Below the pieces are notes generated by a model that was not told the origin of the DNA, did no database searches, and saw only the letters and a list, made by a program, of their open reading frames with translations. Shown piece by piece: positions 16,776-25,274 of a DNA stretch of 25,351 nucleotides. The stretch comes from UBA8437 sp003445035. Its GTDB lineage: Bacteria > Planctomycetota > Planctomycetia > Planctomycetales > Planctomycetaceae. Position 1 is the stretch's first letter, and every line of letters starts with the position of its first letter. The stretch covers positions 1 through 25,351 of the forward strand of contig CALCHI010000517.1 of assembly GCA_937901285.1 (NCBI GenBank), written 5' to 3'. A program made the translations under genes and the position numbers.

Positions 16776-17858
16776 ATGAGACTGGCTGTTTCGCTGACCA
16801 CCCTGCTGTTGACCGCATCACTGGCTCACGCCGGCGACATCCCCGCGCCCGAGGGCAAAGCCCTGGTCGGGTCAAACTCGAAACTCGAACTGCTCTTCAC
16901 CCGCAGCGCCAAGATCGAAGGCGGATTGACCGAGGGACCCGCCGTGGCACCCGACGGCAGTATCTACTTCTCGGACATCCCCTTCGGCAAGGACAACGGG
17001 ATGATCCAGCGATTCGATCCCAGGACGGGCAAGACGACCGTCTTCAGTGGCAAAAGCGGCAAGTCCAACGGCCTGATCTTCGACGCCAAGGGCCGCCTGC
17101 TGGCCTGCGAGGGAGCCGGGTTCGGCGGCCGACAGGTGTCCCGGACAGACGTCAAGTCGAAGAAGAAAACGACGCTGACCAACAACTACGGCGGCAAGCG
17201 ACTCAACGCTCCCAACGACCTGTGTGTCGACGCCGAGGGACGGATCTACTTCACCGACCCGCGTTACGTCGGTGACGAAAAGCGGGAACTCAAGCACCGG
17301 GCCGTCTATTGCATCCAGCCGAATGGCAAGGTCTTCGAAGTCACCCACAACATCTCCAAGCCCAATGGCATCGCCATCAGCCCCGACGGCCGAATGCTGT
17401 TCGTCGCCGACCACGACAACGGCACCGACAACATCGATCCCGATGCCAAGGTGCCACCGACTCCCGGACCCATGAAGATCTACGGGTGGTGGCTGAAGAA
17501 GAATGGCCAGGTGGAAAACGAACGGTTCACGATTGTCGATTTCACCCACTACAAGATGAAGGGCTGCGACGGAATGACCGTCGACGAGAATGGCTACCTG
17601 TACCTGACGGTCCGCGAGGCCGCCCGACCGGGCGTGATGGTCGTCGACCCCTTCAAGGGAGTGAATGTCGGTTACATCTCCACCGGTCCGATCGGACAGG
17701 ACCAGGCCGACGCGGTCGGACTGCCCAGCAACGTCGAATTCGGCATCGGCAAGGACCGCAACCTGCTCTATATCACCGTCGACAAGAGCCTCTACCGCAT
17801 CCGGCTGAAAACGCGCGGCTGGCATGTCCAGTACCAGGGCCGCAAGAAGAAGCTGTAG
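16776..17858 (+). CDS. Secreted SMP-30/gluconolactonase-like protein
   Basis: 360 residues with a cleavable signal peptide (LAVSLTTLLLTASLAHAG) and GGAG-like sequence (cccggagacatcacc) before the ATG. The six-bladed propeller's metal ligands are recognisable: Glu53 in LTEGP, Asn147 in NAPNDL, Asn197 in KPNGIA and Asp265 in GCDGMTVD. SMP-30/gluconolactonase members hydrolyse sugar lactones with a divalent metal; the secreted planctomycete versions are less characterised, so lactonase activity is an inference. It is the last gene of the (+) kinase/PQQ/SMP-30 run and converges on recQ, with only 16 bases between the two stop codons. Confidence 0.88.
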   Translation: MRLAVSLTTLLLTASLAHAGDIPAPEGKALVGSNSKLELLFTRSAKIEGGLTEGPAVAPDGSIYFSDIPFGKDNGMIQRFDPRTGKTTVFSGKSGKSNGLIFDAKGRLLACEGAGFGGRQVSRTDVKSKKKTTLTNNYGGKRLNAPNDLCVDAEGRIYFTDPRYVGDEKRELKHRAVYCIQPNGKVFEVTHNISKPNGIAISPDGRMLFVADHDNGTDNIDPDAKVPPTPGPMKIYGWWLKKNGQVENERFTIVDFTHYKMKGCDGMTVDENGYLYLTVREAARPGVMVVDPFKGVNVGYISTGPIGQDQADAVGLPSNVEFGIGKDRNLLYITVDKSLYRIRLKTRGWHVQYQGRKKKL

Positions 17859-17874
17859 GCGAATGGACGACGAC

Positions 17875-19671
17875 CTAGTCGGATGAGCCGATTGCGGCGA
17901 GAAACAACTCGCCGTAATCGGCCGCCTTCTTCTGGCCCACCCCGTGGACATCGAGAAACTCCTCCGGCGTACCCGGTTTTTTCCGGGCCATGTCGCGGAG
18001 ACTCGCATCACCGAATACCACGTAGGCCGGCACCGATTTCTCATCGGCCAACTGACGGCGCAGCTCCCGCAACCGCTCGAACAGGGCCCGATCCACGCCC
18101 TCCCACGAATCGTCGTGGGCCCGGGACTTCCGGGCCTTCGCAGCCCGGGCGGCCGGTTTCAGTAACCGGGGGGTCACGTCCCCCCTCAACAACGACCGAC
18201 CGCTCTCGGTCACCATCAACACGTTGTATTCGCCGGTCTTGGCCAGGAACCCCTGGGCCACCAGTTGTTCGACCCAGCCACGCACCGCCCGCGCGTCACT
18301 GTCGGCCAGCAGTCCGTAAGTGCTCAGGTCGTCGTGCCGATTGTCGAGAATCCGCTGGTCGCTCGAGCCCCGTAACACTTTGACCGTGTAGTCTGCTCCA
18401 AACCGCTGATCCTGTCGGACCACGCTCGAGAGAATCTTCTGACCGATTTCGAGCGCGTCGTCCACCTGGTCCAGTTCTCCGAGGCACACGTCGCAGGCAC
18501 CGCAGTTGTCTCCGTCAAGTGACTGCCCGAAGTACTCGACCAACGAGGAGTGGCGGCAGACCACGCTGCCGGCAAATTCCTGCATCGCCTGCAGGCTCCG
18601 CCACGCGCCTTCGGTCGGCTCGCTGTCAGAACCTTCCAGGATCGCCCGCCATCGTCCGTAGTCGCCTCCGGTGTACAACAGGCAGCACTCGGCTTCGAGA
18701 CCGTCACGCCCGGCCCGTCCGGTTTCCTGCTGGTATCCCTCCAGCGACTTGGGCATGGCGGCATGCACCACGTAGCGAACGTTCGACTTGTCGATCCCCA
18801 TGCCGAAGGCCACGGTGGCGACGATCGTCTCGACTCTCTCGGCAATAAAGGCCTCCTGGTTGGCCTTACGCTGCCGGCCGTCCATTCCGGCGTGATACGG
18901 GCGGGTGTGATAACCACGTTGATTGAGTTGCTCGGACGTCTTTTCAACGTCCCGCCGTGAAATGCAGTAGATAATGCCCGACTCGCCGGGGTGGCGATCC
19001 ATGATGGCTGAAATCTGGTCGGCGGCTCCTTCGCGGACCATGACCTTGTAGGACAGGTTCGGACGATCGAACGAACCGACCAGCATCTCCGGCTCATCCA
19101 GCCCCAGGTCCTCGACGATGTCATCGCGAACCTGCTGAGTCGCCGTGGCCGTGTAGGCGTGGATGGCCGTTCCCGGCAACGTCTCCTTCAACATCTTCAG
19201 TTGCCGGTACTCGGGCCGAAAGTCATGGCCCCACTGGCTGATGCAGTGAGCCTCGTCGACCGCCACCAGCGACACGTCAGACTCGGCCAGCGTGTCGAGC
19301 ATGTTCGACTGAACCAGCCGTTCGGGAGCGACATACAGGAGATCCAGTTCTCCGGCACGCAGGTCCTCATAGACCTCCTGACGCTCGGCAGGATCCATAC
19401 TGCTGTTCAGACATGCTGCCGCGACACCGGCCGCTTTCAGACCATCGACCTGGTCCTTCATCAAGGAAATCAACGGTGAGACGACCAGGCCCACACCGGG
19501 ACGGACAACCGCGGGAGCCTGAAAACACAGGGACTTGCCGCCGCCGGTCGGCAGCACGACAACCGAATCGCGGTCGTCCAGAACACACCGCATCGCCTCC
19601 TGCTGCAACGGCAGAAACCCGTCGTAACCCCAGTGGGTCTTCAGCACATCGCGAATCTGGTCGATAGTCAT
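17875..19671 (-). CDS. recQ: ATP-dependent DNA helicase RecQ
   Basis: 598 residues from the ATG at 19671 (MTIDQIRDVLKTHWGYD, the normal start of the family); the frame is open 48 codons further but without family similarity. Helicase domain motifs: aromatic-Q region GFLPLQQEAM, Walker A PTGGGKS with Lys46, DEAH at 139-142 followed by the RecQ aromatic loop (CISQWGHDFRPEY), and motif VI QETGRAGRDG. The RQC zinc site has Cys372, Cys390, Cys393 and Cys396. A C-terminal HRDC domain (ALFERLRELRRQLADEKSV; VHGVGQKKAADYG) completes the standard helicase-RQC-HRDC order. RecQ unwinds DNA 3' to 5' in recombination and fork repair. It follows a Tat-exported protein gene by 115 bases; functional linkage is unlikely. 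Confidence 0.97.
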   Translation of the reverse strand: MTIDQIRDVLKTHWGYDGFLPLQQEAMRCVLDDRDSVVVLPTGGGKSLCFQAPAVVRPGVGLVVSPLISLMKDQVDGLKAAGVAAACLNSSMDPAERQEVYEDLRAGELDLLYVAPERLVQSNMLDTLAESDVSLVAVDEAHCISQWGHDFRPEYRQLKMLKETLPGTAIHAYTATATQQVRDDIVEDLGLDEPEMLVGSFDRPNLSYKVMVREGAADQISAIMDRHPGESGIIYCISRRDVEKTSEQLNQRGYHTRPYHAGMDGRQRKANQEAFIAERVETIVATVAFGMGIDKSNVRYVVHAAMPKSLEGYQQETGRAGRDGLEAECCLLYTGGDYGRWRAILEGSDSEPTEGAWRSLQAMQEFAGSVVCRHSSLVEYFGQSLDGDNCGACDVCLGELDQVDDALEIGQKILSSVVRQDQRFGADYTVKVLRGSSDQRILDNRHDDLSTYGLLADSDARAVRGWVEQLVAQGFLAKTGEYNVLMVTESGRSLLRGDVTPRLLKPAARAAKARKSRAHDDSWEGVDRALFERLRELRRQLADEKSVPAYVVFGDASLRDMARKKPGTPEEFLDVHGVGQKKAADYGELFLAAIGSSD

Positions 19672-19786
19672 CGGCTTCGTGCCAATCGGAATCACGAAAG
19701 CGGATCCCGCCTCCTGATCTTCACGTACCTGCCGGCGACGACAACTGTCAATCGCGATCTCGCGTCGCGGCCGACCCCGGTGCGAA

Positions 19787-21355
19787 TCACCTGGCCCCCA
19801 ATGCCTCCAGGGCACGGGTCACAACAACGGCATCGGCGTGCCCGGAACCGCGGATGTAGTAAGGAGCGGTCGCCATCACGTGTGGACGGTAGGCGGGACT
19901 GACCAGCTCGAGATTCTCGAAAATCGCCATGCCGTACTTGTAGTGGTGAGCGTCGGTGGCCTTGAGGGCGATCAACTGCCGGGCCGACCCGGCAAACGAC
20001 TCGAGCCAGTCCGGACGTTTTTCCGCAGCCGCTCGCAGAGCCAGTCGATGGGCTGCCGAAGAGGCACTCGCCGTATCAGGTCCCACCCGAGCCAGAATCT
20101 CTGCCACTTCACGACCGCCGGGCCCCTTGCCGGAACCCTTGTCCGGTTGGCCTGGGGGCTTGAAGATATCGACCGCTTTCAGACCGTCACGGGCCGTCGC
20201 CATGAACTCGCGAAACTGCACCATCCATCCGACAGCCTGCAGCGCCAACAACAACCGTGTCACCGGGAACGCGGCCGACCGGAAGGCGTAGTGCAACGCA
20301 TTGGCCGATGTGACCGTGTGGATCCCGTAGATCCCCGGCTGACGCATCATCAATTCGCCGGCCATCAGGTGGACCGCATCCCAGACCGTCTGTGCACGAA
20401 AGTCCCCCTTGCCCAATCGTTCCCCCACCAGCCGACAGCACGCCTGCGGATCGAGTTTCCGCATGTCAGCCAGCAACTCATGAACCTGCTCGGGTCGGCT
20501 GCCGGTCCTGATCCACTCGTACCGCCACTTTGCGGGCACCCGGCCGTCCGGCCCCTTCTGCATTGCCTTCCGGGCGAAGTCGAGATTCTGCAGAAATGTC
20601 TGATCGGCGAACGCGTACTTGTTGACACGCTGTTCAGCGCCGAAATCCAGCAACCCCAGCACCAGGGATCGCATCGCCGGCTCGGCGTGATGCCAGCCGA
20701 TCGTCTGCAGCGTTCTCCAGGTGTTGGCGACAAAAATGGCCTTGTGCCCGATGTTGCGATAATCACGACACCCGTACTGCCACATTCTCTCGATGAGATG
20801 GCTGGCACCGCGACTGCGAACCAGAGCCACGATCGCCCGGTCAGCCCGTTCCTCGTCCCAATCGTTCATCGCCTGGCTGAATTCTCTGCCGGCTTTCCGT
20901 GGCGAGGGCAGCTTGCCGCGGACAGGCCCCAGCTTGAAATCGCCCTCCTCGATATCCTTGGCCTGGGACGCCTTGAAATTGTCCAGCGCCCAGAACAGCG
21001 GCAGCAGCCGTTGGTCTGCGGGCAGATCGAGGCTGAGCTGATGGGCCGCGTTGATCACAAAGACACAGTGGAACTTGAATCCCGGCGGCTGCGGGCTGAC
21101 ATTGCGGATACCGGCCAAAAACAGCGACGCCAGTAACTGGCGGTAGGGCACTCCCTTCTTGATCTGCTCGGCCAGCATGCCCACGCACTTGTTACGCGGC
21201 GTTCGTTCGACCAACTGCACCACTGGCTCGATGCCGGCATGCAACTTGACCAGGCCCGGCGTGACCTTGACCTGGTCATCGGCCAGGGCCGGCAGGCCGG
21301 TCGCTCCCAGCAGGCCACCGGCTCCGGCGGCCAGGAATTCACGTCGAGTTGTCAT
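19787..21355 (-). CDS. Tat-exported protein of unknown function, 522 aa
   Basis: Start chosen at the ATG at 21355, directly ahead of a twin-arginine signal (TTRREFLAAGAGGLLGATGLPALA), with AGGGAGAG six bases upstream; the frame extends 25 codons further but that would bury the signal. The mature protein is largely helical, with features such as RTPRNKCVGMLAEQIKKGVPY, FHCVFVINAAHQLSLDLP, WQYGCRDYRNIGHKAIFVAN and GIHTVTSANALHYAFR. I recognise no catalytic motif. The recurring His-containing segments could be metal or haem related but nothing decisive is present. It has the style of large planctomycete exported proteins. Divergent from the enolase-superfamily gene, sharing a 146-base intergenic region. 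Confidence 0.75.
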   Translation of the reverse strand: MTTRREFLAAGAGGLLGATGLPALADDQVKVTPGLVKLHAGIEPVVQLVERTPRNKCVGMLAEQIKKGVPYRQLLASLFLAGIRNVSPQPPGFKFHCVFVINAAHQLSLDLPADQRLLPLFWALDNFKASQAKDIEEGDFKLGPVRGKLPSPRKAGREFSQAMNDWDEERADRAIVALVRSRGASHLIERMWQYGCRDYRNIGHKAIFVANTWRTLQTIGWHHAEPAMRSLVLGLLDFGAEQRVNKYAFADQTFLQNLDFARKAMQKGPDGRVPAKWRYEWIRTGSRPEQVHELLADMRKLDPQACCRLVGERLGKGDFRAQTVWDAVHLMAGELMMRQPGIYGIHTVTSANALHYAFRSAAFPVTRLLLALQAVGWMVQFREFMATARDGLKAVDIFKPPGQPDKGSGKGPGGREVAEILARVGPDTASASSAAHRLALRAAAEKRPDWLESFAGSARQLIALKATDAHHYKYGMAIFENLELVSPAYRPHVMATAPYYIRGSGHADAVVVTRALEALGAR

Positions 21356-21501
21356 CGCGGACTCTCCCTGGTCATCGGTCAACGCTCGCAGGATGGCATC
21401 GTCAGCACTCGGGTGCAAGTTGCTGACCACACGGATACGATTGCCCCCGCAAGAATTCGGGCACCCCGGGTCGCATCGACGGACAATTTGCGAGACCAGC
21501 C

Positions 21502-22641
21502 ATGAAGATCACCGACATCCAGGCACTGGGCACCAATCTCGGCGGTGGCAACCACATCTACGTCAAGGTCATGACCGACGAGCACCTGATCGGTTACGGC
21601 GAAGCCTACCGGGCCGGGCCCGACACGTCGGTGGTGGCTGCAGTCGAATATCTCAAGGACTGGCTTGTCGGCGAAGATCCCACGCGGATCGAACACCTGT
21701 GGCGGATCATGCACAACGGATCCCGCTTTCCCGGCGGCTCGATCGTCAACGCCGCGATCAGTGGCATCGAGACCGCCCTGTGGGACATCAAGGGCAAGGC
21801 TCACGGGGTCCCGGTCTACCAGCTGCTGGGCGGTCGCTGCCGCGACAAGATCCGTGTCTACCTGGGCACCGGCGGCGGCACGCCGGCCGAGGCGGCCGCT
21901 GCCGCCGTCGACGCTGTCCGGCAAGGGTTCACGGCGATCAAGATGAGTCCCTTCCCGACCGGCCCGGAGAAGATGCCCTGGGCCCAGGTGCTCAAGGGTG
22001 CCGCCGCCAAGCTGGAAGCCGTCCGAAGAGCTGTCGGCGACGACATCGACATCGGTCTCGACCCGCACGCCCGGCTCTTCGAACCCTACAAGGCACTCGA
22101 GCTGGCCGAAGCGGTTGCGGCCTACCGGCCGATGTTCTTCGAAGAACCACTGCGGCCGGAAAACATCTCCGCGATGGGACAACTCCGGGAGAAGCTGCCG
22201 ATCCCGTTGGCCACCGGCGAGATGCTCTACACCAAGTACGAGTTCCGCGACCTGATCGCCGCCCGCGGCGCCGACATCCTGCAGCCGGACATCGTGCTCT
22301 GCGGCGGCCTGCTCGAAACCAAGAAGATCGCGGCCCTGGCCGAGGCCGACTACCTGACCATCGCACCACACAACCCGCTGGGCGGAATGTCGACAGCCGT
22401 TTCGACGCACTTCGCCGCTTCAACCGGCAACTTTCTGATCCTCGAATACCGCCTCGACACCGTCGGTCCCAACAGCAAGCTGCTGAAGAAACCGATCCGG
22501 TTCGACAACGGGTACCTGGTGATCCCCGAGACACCCGGACTGGGTGTCGAGATCAACGAGGATGCCATCAAGAACCATCCGTTGCAGTACTGGCGACGAC
22601 CGCTGGTGATCGAACCCGACGGCAACGTGGCGTACCAGTAG
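21502..22641 (+). CDS. Enolase-superfamily sugar-acid dehydratase (galactonate-dehydratase-like)
   Basis: 379 residues, an N-terminal capping domain followed by a (beta/alpha)7-beta barrel. Candidate active-site residues are Asp187 and His189 in GLDPHAR, Glu214 in FFEEPL, Glu240 in ATGEML, His290 in APHNPLGG and Glu315 in ILEY. Their order and spacing parallel those I recall for E. coli D-galactonate dehydratase (metal ligands Asp/Glu/Glu, two catalytic histidines and a Glu), so a sugar-acid dehydratase producing a 2-keto-3-deoxy acid is the best guess. Related subgroups (mandelate racemase, mannonate or rhamnonate dehydratase) cannot be excluded, so I give no gene symbol. The start ATG at 21502 begins the typical MKITDIQALG strand. 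A hairpin at 22651-22693 follows the stop. Confidence 0.88.
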   Translation: MKITDIQALGTNLGGGNHIYVKVMTDEHLIGYGEAYRAGPDTSVVAAVEYLKDWLVGEDPTRIEHLWRIMHNGSRFPGGSIVNAAISGIETALWDIKGKAHGVPVYQLLGGRCRDKIRVYLGTGGGTPAEAAAAAVDAVRQGFTAIKMSPFPTGPEKMPWAQVLKGAAAKLEAVRRAVGDDIDIGLDPHARLFEPYKALELAEAVAAYRPMFFEEPLRPENISAMGQLREKLPIPLATGEMLYTKYEFRDLIAARGADILQPDIVLCGGLLETKKIAALAEADYLTIAPHNPLGGMSTAVSTHFAASTGNFLILEYRLDTVGPNSKLLKKPIRFDNGYLVIPETPGLGVEINEDAIKNHPLQYWRRPLVIEPDGNVAYQ

Positions 22642-22650
22642 CGGGTTAAC

Positions 22651-22693
22651 GAAACAGGACCCGGAGCGGCCAAGCCACACCGGGTCCCGTTTC
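22651..22693. terminator. Convergent hairpin, probable bidirectional terminator
   Basis: Inverted repeat: GGACCCGG (22657-22664) pairs perfectly with CCGGGTCC (22680-22687), extended after one mismatch by GAAAC/GTTTC (22651-22655 with 22689-22693), around a 15-base loop. It lies between the stop of the dehydratase (22641) and the stop of the convergent selenoprotein gene (22724). There is no long T run, as is usual in high-GC genomes, so factor-independent termination is inferred from position and stem only. Confidence 0.7.
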
Positions 22694-22723
22694 GATTTCC
22701 GGATTCATTCGGTCTTCAGATCG

Positions 22724-25054
22724 TCACCGAGTCCGGAGTTTCTTTGCTCTCACGGCCTTCTTCGCTTTGACCTTCGTGGCAGCGGAAGCGGGCAGGAGTT
22801 TCGGCAGCTTTTCGAAGTCGGACTTCGGGAGGCTGAGCACGTCCCACCAACCGTACTTCCCGTTGGCCTTTTTCGTCATCACCACAACGATGACGTTGGC
22901 CTTGGCCGAGCGAAACTTGACCAGCAGGGCGTTCTTTTTCCCCAGGGGCGGGCCAAACCTGCTGGGCAGCCTTTTTCCGCCGGCAGTATGCACCCGGACC
23001 TCGGTGGCCTTCGTCTCCGCGGGCTTGCCGAGAGCCTTGCCGACCCCCTTCAGACCCAACCCGCTCTGGCTCAAATCGACGAACGTCTCGGCAGCTTCCT
23101 TGGCCGCCTCCGCGTCCTTGATGGTTGCCGAACCCGCCGAGGGTGTCGGGGATTTCGAAGGAGCCGACGGTTTCAGGAATTTCTTGGCCGCCGGCGTTTT
23201 CATCCGTTTCAACGCCGCCTCGGCCTGCTTCCGGAATTTGGGATTCTCAAGCAACTCGCCAAGCGCCTCGGCGGCGGCGGGCGTGTCTTGACGCTGCAGC
23301 GAGCCGATCGCCGTAGTGATCAACCGGGCATTCGCACTGTCGGCCTGTTTTTTCAGTACCGTCGCCAGAGCTTCGGTCGCCTTCTTCTGCTTGAAACGGC
23401 CCAGGGCACGCAACGAATGCGCGTTGAGCAGTTCAAAATCGCTCGTCGCAAATTCCGCCAATGTCGGCAGGAGAGTCGGATCGGGACTGTTGAAATGCAG
23501 CAGAAACGCTGACCAGCCCCGGACCACCCGCACCTCGCTCTTGAGTCCGGCCTTGACGATACGGGTCACGGACTTGTCGCTCCGCATCCCGAACAGCGTG
23601 CGACCAATTCCGTCCTGGCCGGCCGCGGTCTTCTCGGTGGCAAGCCGTTCCATCAACAGGGGCGCGACGTCCGCACCCAGTGCCGCCAGGCCACGACTGG
23701 CGGCCACGACCGTCTGCCGATTCCTCAGTTTTGGCAGCAGGTCGTCGACCTCGAGGGCCAAAACGTCCTTCAGAGCTTTCTGGATCTTCGGATCCTTGCT
23801 CTTGTTGAGGACCTTGCGAGCCACGTTGCGGACTTCCGCGTCCTTGTCTGCAAGAGCCTTCACGTACAACGGCTGGGTCTCCAGCCCCTTGAGGCTCGCC
23901 AGCGCGTTGATCGCCTCGCGACGAACCGAGACCGTTTCGTCACTCAAGAACGCCTTGAACGCGTCGCCACTGGCCTTGTCGCCAGACTGGAACAACGCCG
24001 CAGCAATTCGTACCCGACCCGGGTGCTTGGGCTGGCCGGCCAGCTCTTTCAACGCCGCCGTTCCCGCCTTGCCACCGACCAGGCCCAGCGAAGCGATTGC
24101 CGCCTGCGACACCGCCGTCTCCTTGTGAGACGTCAAAGTCTTCAACGCGTCCACTGCCTGGGTCGCCTTCAATTCGCCGGCACCGCCGATGGCAGCAACC
24201 AGAACTTCGGAGTTCTTCGAGGACAACGCCTTGACGATCACGCCGGCCGAACCGGCATCGCCAGATCGTCCCAGCGTCTGCAGGCTGGCCACCTGTACCG
24301 ACGGGTTCTTGTCGGTCGTGGCCTTGCGCAACAGCTCCAGCAGCGGATCCGTTTTGTCACCCAGCAACGCCAGCCCAGTGGCCGCTCGTTGACGGACCAC
24401 CGGATCAGCATCTTCCAGCAGGTTCGTGATCGCGCTCTTGGCGCCCTTCACACCCGCCGAGCCCAGGTAATAGGCCGCCATCCCGCGTTCCTCGGGCTTC
24501 ACGCTCGAGAGATTCTCGGTCAGGCTGGTTGTCGTCTTGGCCAGCAACGCATCGACCGCCGTGTCCATCTTGGCACCGCGGACGTTCTTGTAGCGGATCA
24601 CTCCGCGGTCATCGAGAACGTAGATCGTCGGCCAGCCACGCACGCCCCAGGCGGTGGCAATCGGGCCACGCGTGTTCCCACCGTCCCAGAACGATCTCCA
24701 CGTAATGTTGTTCTTCTTCATCGCCGTGCGCAGCCGCGTCTTCGGATCACTGTTGATCCCGATCAGGACGAACGGCTGGTTGGCCAAACGCTTCACGAGC
24801 GACCGCTCGTGGGGGTACATCGCCCGGCAAGGGGGTCACCAGTCACCCCAGAAGTCCAGCACCACCACCTTGCCACGGTAGTCACTGAGCTTGAACTTGC
24901 TGCCGTCGACATCCACGCCGGAGATCTCCGGGGCGACCTTGCCGATCGCCAGGTCCGTGGGCAAATGACGCCCCTGGGCCTGAGCCGAACCGCTGGACAG
25001 CAGCAGTGCCGCTGTCAGCAAGGCCCCCAGTCCCACTCGTGACAGACTTCTCAT
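22724..25054 (-). CDS. Secreted TlpA-like thioredoxin/HEAT-repeat selenoprotein (UxxC), read through TGA at 24836-24838
   Basis: Read as one frame of 776 residues with a single in-frame TGA at codon 73. ATG at 25054 has GAGAGGAA upstream and a signal peptide (VGLGALLTAALLLSSGSAQA), so the protein is exported. Residues 30-174 are a TlpA/ResA-type domain: GKVVVLDFWGDW, then Sec73-Pro-Pro-Cys76-Arg, and the cis-proline Pro142 in GWPTIYVLDD. Homologues have WCPPCR here, so TGA replaces exactly the nucleophilic cysteine. Residues about 175-629 are helical HEAT-like repeats (AGSAGVIVKALSS, DETVSVRREAINALASL, DKDAEVRNVARKVL); about 630-776 is a linker and a Lys-rich tail. The ATG at 24820 that would start a separate downstream gene has no Shine-Dalgarno and lies inside the thioredoxin fold. 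Expected role: thiol-disulfide or peroxide redox in the periplasm, with HEAT repeats binding a partner (inference). A pseudogene or sequencing error is the alternative. Confidence 0.85.
24783..24828 (-). promoter_or_regulatory. Candidate bacterial SECIS element
   Basis: Downstream of the TGA the mRNA can form a perfect 7-bp stem (CACGAGC, 24805-24811, with GCUCGUG, 24794-24800) closed by the tetraloop GGUC (24801-24804). The loop begins 32 nt after the TGA, within the range I recall for bacterial SECIS elements (about 16-37 nt), and its first two bases are G. The E. coli fdhF SECIS has the same GGUC loop, although closer to its UGA and with a bulged U that is absent here. A lower helix is possible: GCCGGGCG (24821-24828) with CGUUUGGC (24783-24790), eight pairs including three G-U, across an asymmetric internal loop. 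Confidence 0.78.
24836..24838 (-). other. In-frame TGA, proposed selenocysteine codon 73
   Basis: On the minus strand the codons run GGT GAC TGG TGA CCC CCT TGC CGG: Gly-Asp-Trp-TGA-Pro-Pro-Cys-Arg. The flanking residues are the thioredoxin active-site motif and the reading frame continues for 703 codons after the TGA with strong protein-like character. The partner Cys76 is at 24827-24829. Confidence 0.82.
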
Positions 25055-25274
25055 CGTCGTTCCTCTCGTAGCTGTTTCTCCGGAAACCCATCACGGGCCC
25101 GGAAGGAGACATTCGATTAGGTATAGGTTGTCTAAAAATGAGTCTCAGAACAAGAACGTGGCCACATTATCTGGAATCCGAACCAACCGGACCGGAGTGG
25201 CCAACGAGCGGACAACACGGTGATGCGATATGATGTGTCCGCCGTTGCAGAAATAGCACCTCGGAGACACTCAA

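Noticed and set aside
19838..21136. Long open frame on the opposite strand of the Tat-exported protein gene
   Set aside because: Biased Pro/Arg/His-rich composition, no motif, fully overlapping a gene with a signal peptide and Shine-Dalgarno; a shadow of high-GC coding sequence.
21159..22649. 496-codon open frame overlapping the enolase-superfamily gene
   Set aside because: Arg-rich low-complexity translation, no domain, while the overlapping frame has intact catalytic residues.
24023..25042. 339-codon open frame antisense to the selenoprotein gene
   Set aside because: Arg/Gln-rich translation without motifs; shadow of the coding strand. It also spans the hairpin, which is symmetric on both strands.
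24836..25054. Treating the 72-residue thioredoxin N-terminus as a truncated pseudogene and the 698-residue part as its own gene
   Set aside because: Both parts share a frame, the stop replaces exactly the expected cysteine, the internal ATG at 24820 lacks a Shine-Dalgarno and lies inside the fold, and a SECIS-like hairpin follows. A sequencing error remains the only serious alternative.
25055..25274. Promoter pair in the divergent region between the selenoprotein gene and the last Tat gene
   Set aside because: AT-rich patches such as around 25115-25140 are present but no -35/-10 pair with correct spacing could be supported.
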